Source: Antarctobacter heliothermus | GTDB taxonomy: Bacteria > Pseudomonadota > Alphaproteobacteria > Rhodobacterales > Rhodobacteraceae | Assembly: GCF_002237555.1 (NCBI RefSeq) | Contig: NZ_CP022540.1 | Span: forward strand, 124,001 to 188,000 | Length of the DNA: 64,000 nucleotides | Reading direction: 5' to 3' | Part shown: piece after piece, positions 1 through 8,488 of the stretch | Position numbering within the stretch: position 1 is the first letter of the stretch | Layout of the letters: every line of letters starts with the position of its first letter | Notes under the pieces: generated by a model | What the model saw: only the letters and a program-made list of their open reading frames with translations | Databases searched by the model: none | Told to the model about the DNA's origin: nothing | Position numbers and translations under genes: made by a program

Positions 1-43
1 CTGAACAACGTGACCAGTTTCGAGGTTGGTCCGGGGCGCGATG

Positions 44-277
44 TCAGCGCAAGTAGGTTTTATACACCCAGATCAGTACAAGTGCGCCCAGCACCGCACC
101 GACAAGGCCCGCCAGTAGTCCGGTGACGGCTAACAGGAAACGAATGATCAGACCACCGATCAGCGCGCCGCCGATCCCGATGGCGATGGTCGGCAAGACG
201 CCGGTGTCCATCTTCATCATGCGGGTGGCAAGAAAGCCGGCGGCAGCGCCGACGATAATAAGCCAGACTATGGGCAT
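44..277 (-). CDS. GlsB/YeaQ/YmgE family small membrane protein
   Basis: A 77-residue, almost wholly hydrophobic, glycine-rich protein with three predicted membrane segments (about residues 3-18, 28-50 and 53-72). The small-Gly-rich pattern, with GGALIGGLIIRF after the first loop, is that of the GlsB/YeaQ/YmgE (transglycosylase-associated) family. Those are inner-membrane proteins linked to stress responses, with no known enzymatic activity. The ATG is preceded by an AGGAG ribosome site about 7 nt upstream. A second member of the same family lies about 250 bp upstream on the same strand, so this may be an old duplication. The family call is fairly safe; the function is not known. Confidence 0.85.
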   Translation of the reverse strand: MPIVWLIIVGAAAGFLATRMMKMDTGVLPTIAIGIGGALIGGLIIRFLLAVTGLLAGLVGAVLGALVLIWVYKTYLR

Positions 278-445
278 GGAGGTCTCCTAACGGGACGGAT
301 TTCGGCCGTAGGATAGTCGAGCACAGCGGTCGGGCCTAGCGGGAAGGTTGCGCAAACGGGGCCGCAGCAGGGAACGGTGCAACTAAAGCGCATTTGGTGG
401 AGAAACTTGGGCGGTTTAGATATGGGTGCATCTCAATCGCGGCAG

Positions 446-510
446 GAGGGGGCGCTGCCCCCGTCTCCCTGCGGTCGTCTCCCCCGGGATATTTTCGGAC
501 AGAAGAAACG
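446..510 (+). repeat. Dispersed hairpin-plus-tail repeat, copy A
   Basis: A GC hairpin (GGGGGC, loop GCT, GCCCCC at 448-462) is followed by a CCCCCGGGATATTTTCGGAC tail ending in AGAAGAAAC. The same tail recurs at about 4714, 15176 (inverted), 26414, 32523 and 55254 (inverted). It lies in the 253-bp gap between two GlsB-like genes, in which I see no gene. It resembles a REP-type intergenic element. Confidence 0.75.
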
Positions 511-530
511 TGGGGTCAGCGCTTTGTGTT

Positions 531-770
531 TTAGCGTTTACGCCAGTGCGTGGGGACGATGACCAGCGCGCCGATGGAGGCAGCAATGGCGTTGAGGCCG
601 GGTGCGCGAAAGCCGATGCCGAACATGATCGTCACGAAATAGAACAGGAACGCGCCGCCGATGCAGATGATGATGCTGGGCAGGATGCCGTTATGGGTGA
701 ACCGCGACTTCTCGGAGGCGTATCCGACGATGCCCGCGATTACCACGGTGCCGATCAGAGTTGGGAACAT
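531..770 (-). CDS. GlsB/YeaQ/YmgE family small membrane protein
   Basis: A 79-residue hydrophobic protein with three likely membrane spans and the family's N-terminal hydrophobic-glycine pattern (TVVIAGIVGYASEK), ending in a basic HWRKR tail. It belongs to the same GlsB/YeaQ family as the gene at 44-277 but is clearly diverged from it. An AGGAG site lies upstream of the ATG. It follows fmt on the same strand after about 45 bp, so it could be read through from the deformylase-fmt operon. Its role in stress adaptation is inferred only from the family. Confidence 0.75.
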   Translation of the reverse strand: MFPTLIGTVVIAGIVGYASEKSRFTHNGILPSIIICIGGAFLFYFVTIMFGIGFRAPGLNAIAASIGALVIVPTHWRKR

Positions 771-814
771 GGGCGTCTCCTGTGTGTGAGGTCATTGCAG
801 TCACCTTGGGCAGG

Positions 815-1726
815 TCAGTCGCCCAGACGGGTGCCGGGCGGAAGTGGATGTCCATTCAGAAAGGTAGCGGCGTCTTGCGCGCCTTTTCCTGCCCGCTGGG
901 CGCGCGTGACGCGCAGGGCGTTCTCGCCGCAAGCGACGGTGAACGTGTCGTCCAACAGCGAGCCGGGCGCGCCCTGTCCAGTCGCCGGTTCCGCGCCGAG
1001 CAGTTTGATCCGGTTGCCCGTGTGCGTGGTCCAAGCACCGGGAAAAGGCGACAGGCCGCGGATCTGGCGTGAGACGTCTGCCGCCGGGAGGGTCCAGTCG
1101 ATCGCAGCCTCCGACTTGTCGATTTTGGCGGCGTAGGTAGCGCCATCATTGGGTTGCGCTTCGGGCGTGAGCGTGTCGAGCCTGTCCAGCGCCATGACGA
1201 TCAGTTCCGCGCCCAGCACGCTAAGGCGGTCGTGCAGCTCGCCGGTCGTTTCGGCGGCACCGATGGGTGTGGCCTCGCGCAGCAGGACCGGGCCGGTGTC
1301 CAGACCGGCCTCCATCTGCATGATGCAGATGCCGGTTTCGGCGTCTCCCGCCATGATCGCGCGGTGAATTGGGGCCGCCCCGCGCCAGCGCGGCAATAGA
1401 GAGGCATGGATATTGAGGCAGCCATGTGCCGGCGCGTCGAGGATGGCCTGCGGCAGGATCAGGCCGTAGGCGACGACCACAGCGATGTCGGCGTTCAGAT
1501 CGGCGAACGCCTGCTGTTCGGTAGATGATTTAAGGCTGGTGGGATGGCGGACCGGCAGACCCAGTGCCTGTGCCCTTGCATGGACCGGCGTGGCGCGGTC
1601 CTTTTTTCCCCGGCCTGCTGGGCGGGGCGGCTGGCAATAGACGCAGGCGATGTCGTGTCCCGCCGCGACAAGCGCGTCCAACACTGGAACAGAGAAATCC
1701 GGGGTTCCCATGAAGATGACGCGCAT
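815..1726 (-). CDS. fmt: Methionyl-tRNA formyltransferase
   Basis: Transfers a formyl group from 10-formyl-tetrahydrofolate to initiator Met-tRNA. At 303 residues it has the usual length. It begins [19 protein letters not shown], the conserved N-terminus. It carries the catalytic-domain stretch [20 protein letters not shown] (Asn-His motif), then [10 protein letters not shown] with the catalytic Asp, and a C-terminal tRNA-binding domain. It is the last gene of a minus-strand cluster with three deformylase genes, the enzymes that later remove the formyl group. It sits 146 bp after the nearest one. The ATG follows an AAGGGA site. Confidence 0.97.
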   Translation of the reverse strand: MRVIFMGTPDFSVPVLDALVAAGHDIACVYCQPPRPAGRGKKDRATPVHARAQALGLPVRHPTSLKSSTEQQAFADLNADIAVVVAYGLILPQAILDAPAHGCLNIHASLLPRWRGAAPIHRAIMAGDAETGICIMQMEAGLDTGPVLLREATPIGAAETTGELHDRLSVLGAELIVMALDRLDTLTPEAQPNDGATYAAKIDKSEAAIDWTLPAADVSRQIRGLSPFPGAWTTHTGNRIKLLGAEPATGQGAPGSLLDDTFTVACGENALRVTRAQRAGKGAQDAATFLNGHPLPPGTRLGD

Positions 1727-1872
1727 GTGAATGATCCCTTGTCCTGCCTTGCCGGTGTCTTATCGCAGGTCTCGGCCGGGCAGAAGGGGCATTGACCGGA
1801 ACGACCCGGATGCAAGAGAGCCCGGATCAAGTTTGGGCCGACGGGTGCGCGGACGGCCCCCCCAAGGCGGAC

Positions 1873-2367
1873 TTAGCCCAGTTTGCGCGCCTTGCGTAGC
1901 AGCATATCGCGTTTGATCTTGCTGAGTCTGTCGAAATACATACGCCCTTGGAGATGGTCGATCTGATGCTGGACCGAGGTTGCCCAGAGGCCGACCAGAT
2001 CCTTGCGCACCTTCATGCCTTGATGGTCAAGGTAGGTGACCGTAACCGCACGGGGGCGCGAGATTTTAGCAGACACCCCAGGCAGATTCGGGCTGGCCTC
2101 TTCGTGGTCGCGGAACTCGACCGAGGCATGCAGGATGACCGGATTGGCCATCAGGATCGCCTTGCCCCTCTCTTCAGAGGCATCAACCACCGCGAGGCGT
2201 AACATGACGCCGATCTGCGGCGCGGCAAGGCCAACGCCGGGCATCGCCTCCATCGTGTCGACCATGTCCTGCCAGATGGCGCGGATGTCATCGGTGATCT
2301 CGGCGACCGGGGCAGCGGCGGTGCGCAGGCGTTTGTCCGGCCAGGGAACGAAAGCCCGTTTGGTCAT
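1873..2367 (-). CDS. Peptide deformylase-like protein lacking catalytic residues
   Basis: A 164-residue protein with the full deformylase fold pattern. Motif 1 is intact (GVGLAAPQ). Motif 2, normally EGCLS with the metal-binding Cys, reads EASPN, so the Cys aligns with Ser. Motif 3, normally HEIDH with the general-base Glu, reads HQIDH. Both changes are expected to abolish hydrolysis in this family. The reading frame is intact and of normal length, and the gene overlaps the upstream deformylase by 4 bp, so it looks maintained rather than decaying. It may bind nascent chains, ribosomes or the partner enzymes; that is inference. It lies between two active-looking deformylases and fmt. Confidence 0.85.
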   Translation of the reverse strand: MTKRAFVPWPDKRLRTAAAPVAEITDDIRAIWQDMVDTMEAMPGVGLAAPQIGVMLRLAVVDASEERGKAILMANPVILHASVEFRDHEEASPNLPGVSAKISRPRAVTVTYLDHQGMKVRKDLVGLWATSVQHQIDHLQGRMYFDRLSKIKRDMLLRKARKLG

Positions 2368-2867
2368 GCGCCCTGCCCCTTTGCGTAGTCCGCCAGCAGG
2401 GCGGCGCGCGCCGTCGGGTCAAGACGGTCGAAATGCATAATGCCGTCCAGATGATCCAGTTCGTGCTGAGCGATGGTGGCGGCGGCACCGGTCAGGGTCA
2501 CCTCCTGCGCGGTGCCGGTCAGGTCGGTATAGGCCAGCGTGATCTCGGCGGGTCGGCTGACATCGGCGCTGACACCCGGCACGGACAGGCAGCCTTCGGT
2601 CGCTATCGCAGTAACATCAGTTGTCGCGGAGATCCTTGGATTGAGGCAGGCAAGCGGGGTCATGTCACCCTCTTTCCAGCCCGCATCCATGACAAAAAGG
2701 CGCGTCGTCCCGCCGACCTGCGGCGCGGCAAGACCCCGGCCCGGAGCGGCATACATCGTCTCAAACATATCGGTGACCAGCTGCTCAACCGCGGCCCGGT
2801 CATCAACCGGGGTGCAGACCTGCGCCAAGCGCGGGTCTGGCCACTTCAGGATCGGTAGCAGGCTCAT
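2364..2867 (-). CDS. def: Peptide deformylase
   Basis: Removes the formyl group from N-terminal formyl-Met of nascent proteins. All three motifs are intact: GRGLAAPQVG, EGCLSVPG (metal-binding Cys) and QHELDHLDG (two metal-binding His, catalytic Glu). At 167 residues it has normal length. It overlaps both neighbouring deformylase genes by 4 bp (ATGA), so the three are probably translationally coupled. It is more diverged from canonical Def than the 2864-3391 copy. Whether it has a distinct substrate range cannot be told from sequence. Confidence 0.93.
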   Translation of the reverse strand: MSLLPILKWPDPRLAQVCTPVDDRAAVEQLVTDMFETMYAAPGRGLAAPQVGGTTRLFVMDAGWKEGDMTPLACLNPRISATTDVTAIATEGCLSVPGVSADVSRPAEITLAYTDLTGTAQEVTLTGAAATIAQHELDHLDGIMHFDRLDPTARAALLADYAKGQGA

Positions 2868-3391
2868 GCCCGTTCCCGCGCGCGTTCTTTCTTTAGTTTG
2901 ACCATTTTTCGGGTGATCAACTGACGTCGCAGCGGTTTGAGGTAGTCGATAAACAGCCTGCCTTCGAGGTGGTCGATCTCATGCTGCACACAGGTCGCCC
3001 AGAGACCATCGAAGGTCTCGGACTGCAGCTTGCCGTCGCGATCGATCCATTCCACATCGACGATCTTGGGGCGTTCCACATCGGCGTATTGGTCGGGGAT
3101 CGACAGGCAGCCCTCTTCGTAGACGTTGCGTTCGTCCGAGCTTGCCAGAACCTTGGGGTTGAACATGACCAGTGGGCGATGCGCATCTTCGCTGTCGGAT
3201 TTCACACAATCCAGCACGATCAGTCGCGACATGACACCGACCTGCGGTGCCGCAAGGCCGATGCCGGGCGCGGCATACATCGTTTCCAGCATGTCGTCCG
3301 CAAGCACGCGTAGATCGTCCGACAGATCGTCGACAGGATCGCAGTGCTTCTTCAGGCGAGGATCGGGGTGGATGAGAATGGGCCGTTTCAT
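2864..3391 (-). CDS. def: Peptide deformylase (canonical copy)
   Basis: A 175-residue deformylase beginning MKRPILIHPDPRLKKHCDPV, a typical Def N-terminus. It has intact GIGLAAPQVG, EEGCLSIPDQ and QHEIDHLEG motifs and a basic C-terminal tail (KLKKERARERA). It is the first gene of the def-def-def-fmt cluster and the closest to the textbook enzyme, so it is probably the main housekeeping deformylase. The promoter should lie in the 104-bp gap before the divergent aminotransferase-type gene; I see no convincing -35/-10 pair there. Confidence 0.96.
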   Translation of the reverse strand: MKRPILIHPDPRLKKHCDPVDDLSDDLRVLADDMLETMYAAPGIGLAAPQVGVMSRLIVLDCVKSDSEDAHRPLVMFNPKVLASSDERNVYEEGCLSIPDQYADVERPKIVDVEWIDRDGKLQSETFDGLWATCVQHEIDHLEGRLFIDYLKPLRRQLITRKMVKLKKERARERA

Positions 3392-3495
3392 GGCGCTGAT
3401 TTAAGGGCGTCGTGCGGTTTAGGCAAGCATGTGCTCTTGCCCTTGGCGGCCAGACCGCTAGCGTGCCGCTTCGAAAACCAAATAGAGGTCAGGAA

Positions 3496-4671
3496 ATGAG
3501 CCGTTTTGACGAAGTGATCGACCGCGTCGGCACCCATGCGATGAAGTGGGACATGATGGAGGCGCGCTATGACGTCTCGCCCGAGGATGGGCTGGCGATG
3601 TGGGTTGCGGACATGGATTTCCGCGCGCCCGACTGCATATCGCAGGCATTGCAGGGCATGGTCGATCACGGGGTTTATGGCTATTTTGGCGATGACCGGG
3701 CCTATTTGGACGCCGTGCGCTGGTGGGCAGAAGAACGGCACGGATGGCAGGTTGAACCAGAGTGGATCTTTTCAACCCATGGTCTGGTGAACGGCATTTC
3801 CATGTGCCTGCAGGCCTACACAGACCCGGGGGACAGCGTTGTCCTGTTCACGCCGGTTTATCACGCCTTCGCGCGGGTGATCCGGGCTGCGGGCCGCAAG
3901 GTGGTGGAATGCCCTCTGGTTCTGGAGGATGGCCGCTATGTCATGGATCTGGACGAGTACGACACGCTGATGACCGGAGCAGAAAAGATGGTAATCCTGT
4001 GCTCCCCCCACAATCCCGGCGGGCGCGTATGGTCCAGGTCGGAATTGCAGGCGGTGGCGGGCTTTGCCGAACGCCATGACCTGCTGCTGGTCTCGGACGA
4101 GATTCACAACGATCTGGTGATGCCGGGCTATACGCATGTACCGATGGCGGTTGCAGCGCCCGACATTCTGGACCGGCTGGTGATGATGTCGGCCACCACC
4201 AAAACCTTTAACATCGCGGGTGCCCATATCGGCAATGTGATCGTTCCAGACGAGGCCCTGCGGGCGCGTTTCGGCAAGGCCATGTCTGCCATGGGCATCT
4301 CTCCCAACTCCTTTGGTCTGGTCATGGCAACCGCCGCCTGTTCGCCCGAAGGCGCCGCCTGGGTCGATGAACTGGTGCAGTATCTGGATGGCAACCGGCG
4401 GCTATTTGACGAGGGGATCAATGCCATTCCGGGTGTCCAGTCGATGCCGATGGAGGCGACCTATCTTGGCTGGGTGGATTTCGCCGGCACCGGGATGACG
4501 CGCGAGGAGTTTACGCGCCGCGTCGAACGCGAGGCGAAAATTGCGGTGAACCACGGACCAACCTTTGGCTATGGCGGCGAGCGTTATTTGCGGTTCAACT
4601 TTGCCACCCCACGCGCGCGGGTGGCCGAGGCCGTGGCACGGATGCAGGCGGCGTTTTCTGATTTGCAGTAA
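3496..4671 (+). CDS. MalY/PatB-family pyridoxal-phosphate C-S lyase / aminotransferase
   Basis: A 391-residue fold-type I PLP enzyme. It begins MSRFDEVIDR and carries the MalY/PatB signature AMWVADMDFRAP, with CSPHNPGGRVW and SDEIHNDLV (PLP-ring Asp). The Schiff-base lysine is in SATTKTFNIAG, and NFATPR holds the carboxylate-binding Arg. The family cleaves cystathionine or cysteine conjugates (beta-lyase), and some members act as aminotransferases. The ATG at 3496 was chosen over an upstream frame extension because GAGGTCAGGA sits just before it. It is monocistronic, divergent from the deformylase cluster. Exact substrate is unknown. Confidence 0.9.
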   Translation: MSRFDEVIDRVGTHAMKWDMMEARYDVSPEDGLAMWVADMDFRAPDCISQALQGMVDHGVYGYFGDDRAYLDAVRWWAEERHGWQVEPEWIFSTHGLVNGISMCLQAYTDPGDSVVLFTPVYHAFARVIRAAGRKVVECPLVLEDGRYVMDLDEYDTLMTGAEKMVILCSPHNPGGRVWSRSELQAVAGFAERHDLLLVSDEIHNDLVMPGYTHVPMAVAAPDILDRLVMMSATTKTFNIAGAHIGNVIVPDEALRARFGKAMSAMGISPNSFGLVMATAACSPEGAAWVDELVQYLDGNRRLFDEGINAIPGVQSMPMEATYLGWVDFAGTGMTREEFTRRVEREAKIAVNHGPTFGYGGERYLRFNFATPRARVAEAVARMQAAFSDLQ

Positions 4672-4690
4672 GTGCCGGCCCTCTGGGACG

Positions 4691-4742
4691 GGTGCGAGGG
4701 GCCAGCCCCTCGCGCTCCCCGGGATATTTTCAGACAGAAGAA
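4691..4742 (+). repeat. Dispersed hairpin-plus-tail repeat, copy B
   Basis: An 8-bp stem GCGAGGGG/CCCCTCGC with a CCAG loop (4694-4713) is followed by CTCCCCGGGATATTTTCAGA and then CAGAAGAAG. It lies just after the MalY/PatB gene and before the convergent TRIC gene. Both the stem sequence and the tail recur inverted at 55254-55304. Confidence 0.75.
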
Positions 4743-4773
4743 GCTGCGGGCAAGGGTGCCGTGCGCCGGGATT

Positions 4774-5394
4774 TCAAACGCGAGGCGGGCGGGGTTTGTA
4801 GACCGGCAAGCGCCAGCCGAGGGCCAGAGATCCGGCGCGCAGGCCAATGGTGACCAGCGCGGTCAGCGCGGCGGCCAGTGCAGGGGGAGCGCCCACCCCA
4901 ACGGCCAGCACAGTGGCCAGCGACCCTGCCAGCGCGCAAGTGACGTAGAGTTCACCTTGTTTCAGCACCAGCGGCACCTCGTTGGCGACCACGTCGCGCG
5001 CCAGCCCACCTGCGCAGCCGGTGGCGATGCCCATGACCAAAACCACTGCAGGCGGCTGGCCAAGCCGCTGCGCCAGCCCGGCCCCGGCCGCCACGGCGAC
5101 GCCCAGCGCCAAGGCATCGAGCCAGAGGATCGCTTTCATTCGGCTTTCCAGCAGGTGCGCGGTGAAAAAGACCAGCACCGCCGCCCCGGTGACGACGCCG
5201 AGATAGGTCTGGTCGGCGACCCAGATCGGCGGGCGGTCCAAAAGCACGTCCCGCAGGGTGCCGCCGCCGAGGCCGGTCACCCCGGCGAGAAAGGCAAAGC
5301 CCACGATATCAAGCTGGGCGCGGCTGGCGACCAGCGCGCCGGTCAGCGCAAAAACCAGCACGGCGGCATAGTCGAGCAGGACAAGCGGCGTCAT
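4774..5394 (-). CDS. TRIC/UPF0126 (YicG-like) cation channel family protein
   Basis: A 206-residue polytopic membrane protein with about seven hydrophobic segments. It shows the two-fold internal repeat typical of bacterial TRIC/UPF0126 proteins: [19 protein letters not shown] in the first half and [20 protein letters not shown] in the second. Homologues form trimeric potassium-permeable channels. The start ATG overlaps the stop of rnhA by 4 bp, so the two are probably coupled. The physiological role in this organism is inferred from the family only. Confidence 0.9.
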   Translation of the reverse strand: MTPLVLLDYAAVLVFALTGALVASRAQLDIVGFAFLAGVTGLGGGTLRDVLLDRPPIWVADQTYLGVVTGAAVLVFFTAHLLESRMKAILWLDALALGVAVAAGAGLAQRLGQPPAVVLVMGIATGCAGGLARDVVANEVPLVLKQGELYVTCALAGSLATVLAVGVGAPPALAAALTALVTIGLRAGSLALGWRLPVYKPRPPRV

Positions 5395-5843
5395 TTCTTG
5401 AACGGCGCCATGCCGGCGCGTGCAAGCTCATCGGCGCGTTCGTTTTCCGGGTGGCCTGCGTGGCCCTTGACCCATTCCCAGGTGACGGTGTGGCGCTTTT
5501 GCGCCTCTTCCAGCCGTTGCCAGAGGTCGACGTTCTTGACCGGCTTCTTGGCGGCGGTTTTCCAGCCGTTGCGCTTCCACCCATGAATCCAGCTGGTGAC
5601 GCCGTTTTTGACGTAAGCGCTATCCGTGACGACGGTGATGTTGGATGCGCGGCTGAGCGATTCCAGCGCGTTGATTGCAGCCAGCAGTTCCATCCGGTTG
5701 TTGGTGGTCTGCGGCTCACCGCCGCTGAGTTCGCGTTCCTTGACGATCGTGTCGCCGTCCTTGGCACGCAGCAGCGCGCCCCAGCCGCCGGGGCCGGGAT
5801 TTCCGGAACAGGCACCGTCTGTATAGGCAAGAATCTTAGGCAT
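5391..5843 (-). CDS. rnhA: Ribonuclease HI
   Basis: Degrades the RNA strand of RNA-DNA hybrids. A 150-residue protein with the four-acid active site: Asp9 in [14 protein letters not shown], Glu52 in [10 protein letters not shown], Asp74 in VVTDSAYV, and the late Asp in ENERADELA, plus the conserved GHAGH. The start codon lies inside the last codons of the upstream methyltransferase gene (8-nt overlap) with no independent ribosome site, which suggests translational coupling. It forms a minus-strand cluster: methyltransferase, rnhA, TRIC channel. Confidence 0.97.
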   Translation of the reverse strand: MPKILAYTDGACSGNPGPGGWGALLRAKDGDTIVKERELSGGEPQTTNNRMELLAAINALESLSRASNITVVTDSAYVKNGVTSWIHGWKRNGWKTAAKKPVKNVDLWQRLEEAQKRHTVTWEWVKGHAGHPENERADELARAGMAPFKK

Positions 5844-6426
5844 AGGAGGTCACCGAGATCCAGGGCGCCATGATCTTGTCGAGGCCCATACCCTCTCCGT
5901 GCCGAAAGGGACCGGGGGTGAGGCCGGCCTGCGTAAGCAGCAAGGACAGTTCGGGTTCGGTGTAATAGGTATAGAGGCGGCCAAGGGTATCGCGCTGGCT
6001 ACCCGTGCCTTCCTTGACGGCGACATGCGCCAAGCCGCCGGGCTTCAGAGCCTGTCGGATCGCGGCAAGGTGCCGGGGCATCTCGGCGCGCGGGGCGTGT
6101 AGCAGGCTGAAGTTGGCCCAGATCGCGTCGTAGACCGCACTGGCTGTGAGGGCGTTGAATTCGGCCAGTCGCGCGGTGACGCCGGGCCGTTTGGCAGCCA
6201 GCGCCACCATCCCCTCAGAGGCATCCCATGCCTCGACCTGATGTCCGGCGGCAGCGAGTATCCCGGCAGAGCGGCCCGGCCCGCACCCCAGATCAAGCAC
6301 CCGCGCCTTTGGCGGCAGGGCGGCGAGAAAGGCGCGCAGCGTGGCGTCAGGCCCGGCGCCTTCGGTTACATCGGCGTAATCCTTGGCACGGGCATTATAG
6401 AGGCGGATGGTTTCAGGATCGGTCAT
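5836..6426 (-). CDS. Class I SAM-dependent methyltransferase
   Basis: A 196-residue Rossmann-fold methyltransferase. Motif I is [16 protein letters not shown] and the acidic end of beta-2 follows in [11 protein letters not shown]. Later come [14 protein letters not shown] and [12 protein letters not shown], which place it in the methyltransf_11/25 group. The ATG at 6426 ([18 protein letters not shown]) is preferred to an upstream TTG because it has an AAGGCGAG site and matches the usual N-terminus. The substrate is unknown. It is followed by rnhA with an 8-nt overlap. Confidence 0.88.
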   Translation of the reverse strand: MTDPETIRLYNARAKDYADVTEGAGPDATLRAFLAALPPKARVLDLGCGPGRSAGILAAAGHQVEAWDASEGMVALAAKRPGVTARLAEFNALTASAVYDAIWANFSLLHAPRAEMPRHLAAIRQALKPGGLAHVAVKEGTGSQRDTLGRLYTYYTEPELSLLLTQAGLTPGPFRHGEGMGLDKIMAPWISVTSYA

Positions 6427-6647
6427 GGCGCGTGGTCTCGCCTTTTCCTGACGCCTTCGCAAGGGCGGTCTTGCGGTCAGGCCAGCGGGATGACGGCAAG
6501 AGGACGGTCAGCGCCCCCTGACAAACGACACCACACCGGAAAGCGTGAGGGTCAAGACAGAGCGAAGGATACGGGTCATCGCGGTTAGCCCAAGGAGGGT
6601 ATGTCAGATGCCGGTGCAGATCGGGCGCCACGCCATGGCGGCCGGCC

Positions 6648-7607
6648 CTATGCGGGTACGCGCAACACGCGCGGCACCTTGAACTCCACATTTTCCTGTG
6701 CCGTTTCCACAACGTCAACCGTCACGTCGTAATGAGCGCGGAATGCGTCGATCACCTCATCAATCAAGATTTGCGGTGCCGAGGCCCCGGCGGTGATGGC
6801 AATCGACGTGATGCCGTCCAAGGCACGCCAGTCGATGTCCGTCGCCCGCTGCACCAATTGCGCATAGGCGCAGCCCGCACGTCGCCCCACCTCTACCAAG
6901 CGTTTGGAATTGGACGAATTGGGCGCGCCCACGACCAACAGCGCATCGGCACGCGGTGCAATGGCCTTGACCGCCTCTTGCCGGTTGGTTGTCGCGTAGC
7001 AGATGTCCTCTTTGTGGGGACCAACAATGGCGGGAAAGCGCGCCTGAAGGGCGGCGACAATCCCGGCTGTGTCGTCCACCGACAGCGTGGTCTGGGTCAC
7101 AAAGGCCAGCCGCTCAGGGTCACGCACCTGAACGCCTGCAACGTCTTCAACGGTTTCGACCAACAGCACCTCACCCGCCGGCAATTGTCCCATGGTGCCT
7201 ACAGTTTCGGGATGCCCAGCGTGGCCGATCATGATCATCTGGAGACCGTTCTCAGAGTGACGCGCCGCCTCGATATGGACCTTGGACACCAGTGGGCAGG
7301 TCGCGTCCACATAGATCATCTCACGGCGCGCGGCCTCTGCCGGGACAGCCTTGGGGACGCCGTGGGCGGAAAAGATCACCGGGCGGTCGTCTGGGCAATC
7401 TTCCAACTCTTCGACAAAAACGGCGCCTTTGGCGCGCAGATCGTCGACAACGTATTTGTTGTGCACGATTTCATGCCGGACGTAGACCGGTGCGCCCCAT
7501 TTATCGAGCGCCATCTCGACGATCTTGATCGCGCGATCCACACCCGCACAGAACCCACGCGGCGCGGCCAGCAGCAGGGTAAGCGGTGGAAGGGACTGGG
7601 AGGACAT
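6648..7607 (-). CDS. ispH: 4-hydroxy-3-methylbut-2-enyl diphosphate reductase
   Basis: Last enzyme of the MEP isoprenoid pathway, giving IPP and DMAPP; an iron-sulfur enzyme. It is 319 residues with [13 protein letters not shown] (first cluster Cys), [21 protein letters not shown] (second Cys), the catalytic [11 protein letters not shown] stretch (TTNRQ) and the substrate-binding [11 protein letters not shown]. The ATG at 7607 was chosen because an AGGAAAGG site lies upstream; a start 27 bp further up is possible. The gap to the next minus-strand gene (6427-6647) holds no convincing gene. Confidence 0.97.
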   Translation of the reverse strand: MSSQSLPPLTLLLAAPRGFCAGVDRAIKIVEMALDKWGAPVYVRHEIVHNKYVVDDLRAKGAVFVEELEDCPDDRPVIFSAHGVPKAVPAEAARREMIYVDATCPLVSKVHIEAARHSENGLQMIMIGHAGHPETVGTMGQLPAGEVLLVETVEDVAGVQVRDPERLAFVTQTTLSVDDTAGIVAALQARFPAIVGPHKEDICYATTNRQEAVKAIAPRADALLVVGAPNSSNSKRLVEVGRRAGCAYAQLVQRATDIDWRALDGITSIAITAGASAPQILIDEVIDAFRAHYDVTVDVVETAQENVEFKVPRVLRVPA

Positions 7608-7776
7608 CAGGGCACCTTTCCTCAACTGTTCCACGCAGACCTAGTGGCCGTGCGGCGCGAGGTAAAGGGTACAGCGCCCCGTCATCGGCGCAGGGGGCGG
7701 TCGGTGCCCGACCCGAGTGAAGGCCAGGACACCAATCGCAAGACGGGCCCACCCGAAGGGGCAGGCGCATCCATGA

Positions 7777-8352
7777 TCACTTGCCAGTGGCAGCGACTTC
7801 AAAGTTGCGCTCGACCTGAACGTCGCGCGGCGGGCGGCCAATGACCTCCCGCAATTCATCCAGTTCGATGAAGTTGTCGGCCTGACGGCGCAGTTCGTCC
7901 GCGATCATCGGCGGCTGCGACCGGATGGTCGACACAACCGAAACACGCACGCCCTGACGTTGCAGGCTTTCGACCAGTGGACGAAAATCTCCGTCGCCGG
8001 AGAACAGTACGATGTGATCCACGCGCGGCGCGAGTTCCATGGCATCGACCGTGAGTTCGATGTCCATGTTGCCCTTAACCTTGCGGCGGCCCTGGCTGTC
8101 GGTGTATTCTTTCGCGGGCTTTGTCACCATGGTGAAGCCGTTGTAGTGCAACCAATCCACAAGCGGACGGATCGGCGAATACTCGTCATTTTCCAGAAGC
8201 GCGGTGTAGTAGAAGGCCCGAACCATCTTGCCGCGACGCGCAAACTCCTGCCGAAGCAGCTTGTAGTCGATATCGAAACCGAGAGCTTTGGCGGCCGCGT
8301 AAAGATTCGAGCCATCTATGAACAGCGCAAGCCGTTCGTCCTTGTAGAACAT
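7777..8352 (-). CDS. NYN domain (LabA/DUF88-like) protein
   Basis: A 191-residue protein of the PIN-like NYN superfamily. Early residues LALFIDGSNLYAAAKALG carry the first Asp, and GNMDIELTVDAM and VLFSGDGDFRPLVE supply the remaining acidic residues expected at a metal site. The family is predicted to process or degrade RNA; LabA relatives occur widely in alphaproteobacteria. The start is supported by AAAGGAAA before the ATG. It is divergent from folK, sharing a 136-bp intergenic region. RNase activity is a family inference, not shown here. Confidence 0.88.
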   Translation of the reverse strand: MFYKDERLALFIDGSNLYAAAKALGFDIDYKLLRQEFARRGKMVRAFYYTALLENDEYSPIRPLVDWLHYNGFTMVTKPAKEYTDSQGRRKVKGNMDIELTVDAMELAPRVDHIVLFSGDGDFRPLVESLQRQGVRVSVVSTIRSQPPMIADELRRQADNFIELDELREVIGRPPRDVQVERNFEVAATGK

Positions 8353-8488
8353 AAAATTTCCTTTCGTCCAATCGGGTCGCCTGATCCGTGAGTGTGAGTG
8401 TGGTGGCGAACGCGTCGAAGTAGATTATGTTTTTTCCCGCTCTTCGCAAGGCGCGGGCAAGTCTCAGAAGAATAGTACGTTGGGTCAA

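Noticed and set aside
6511..6579. Short minus-strand ORF (MTRILRSVLTLTLSGVVSFVRGR) between ispH and the methyltransferase
   Set aside because: Only 23 codons, no ribosome site upstream of its ATG, and no family. I cannot separate it from chance.
6601..6732. Plus-strand ORF after AAGGAGGG overlapping the end of ispH
   Set aside because: The ribosome-like sequence is too close to the ATG (2 nt) and the product overlaps ispH antisense with no conserved pattern.
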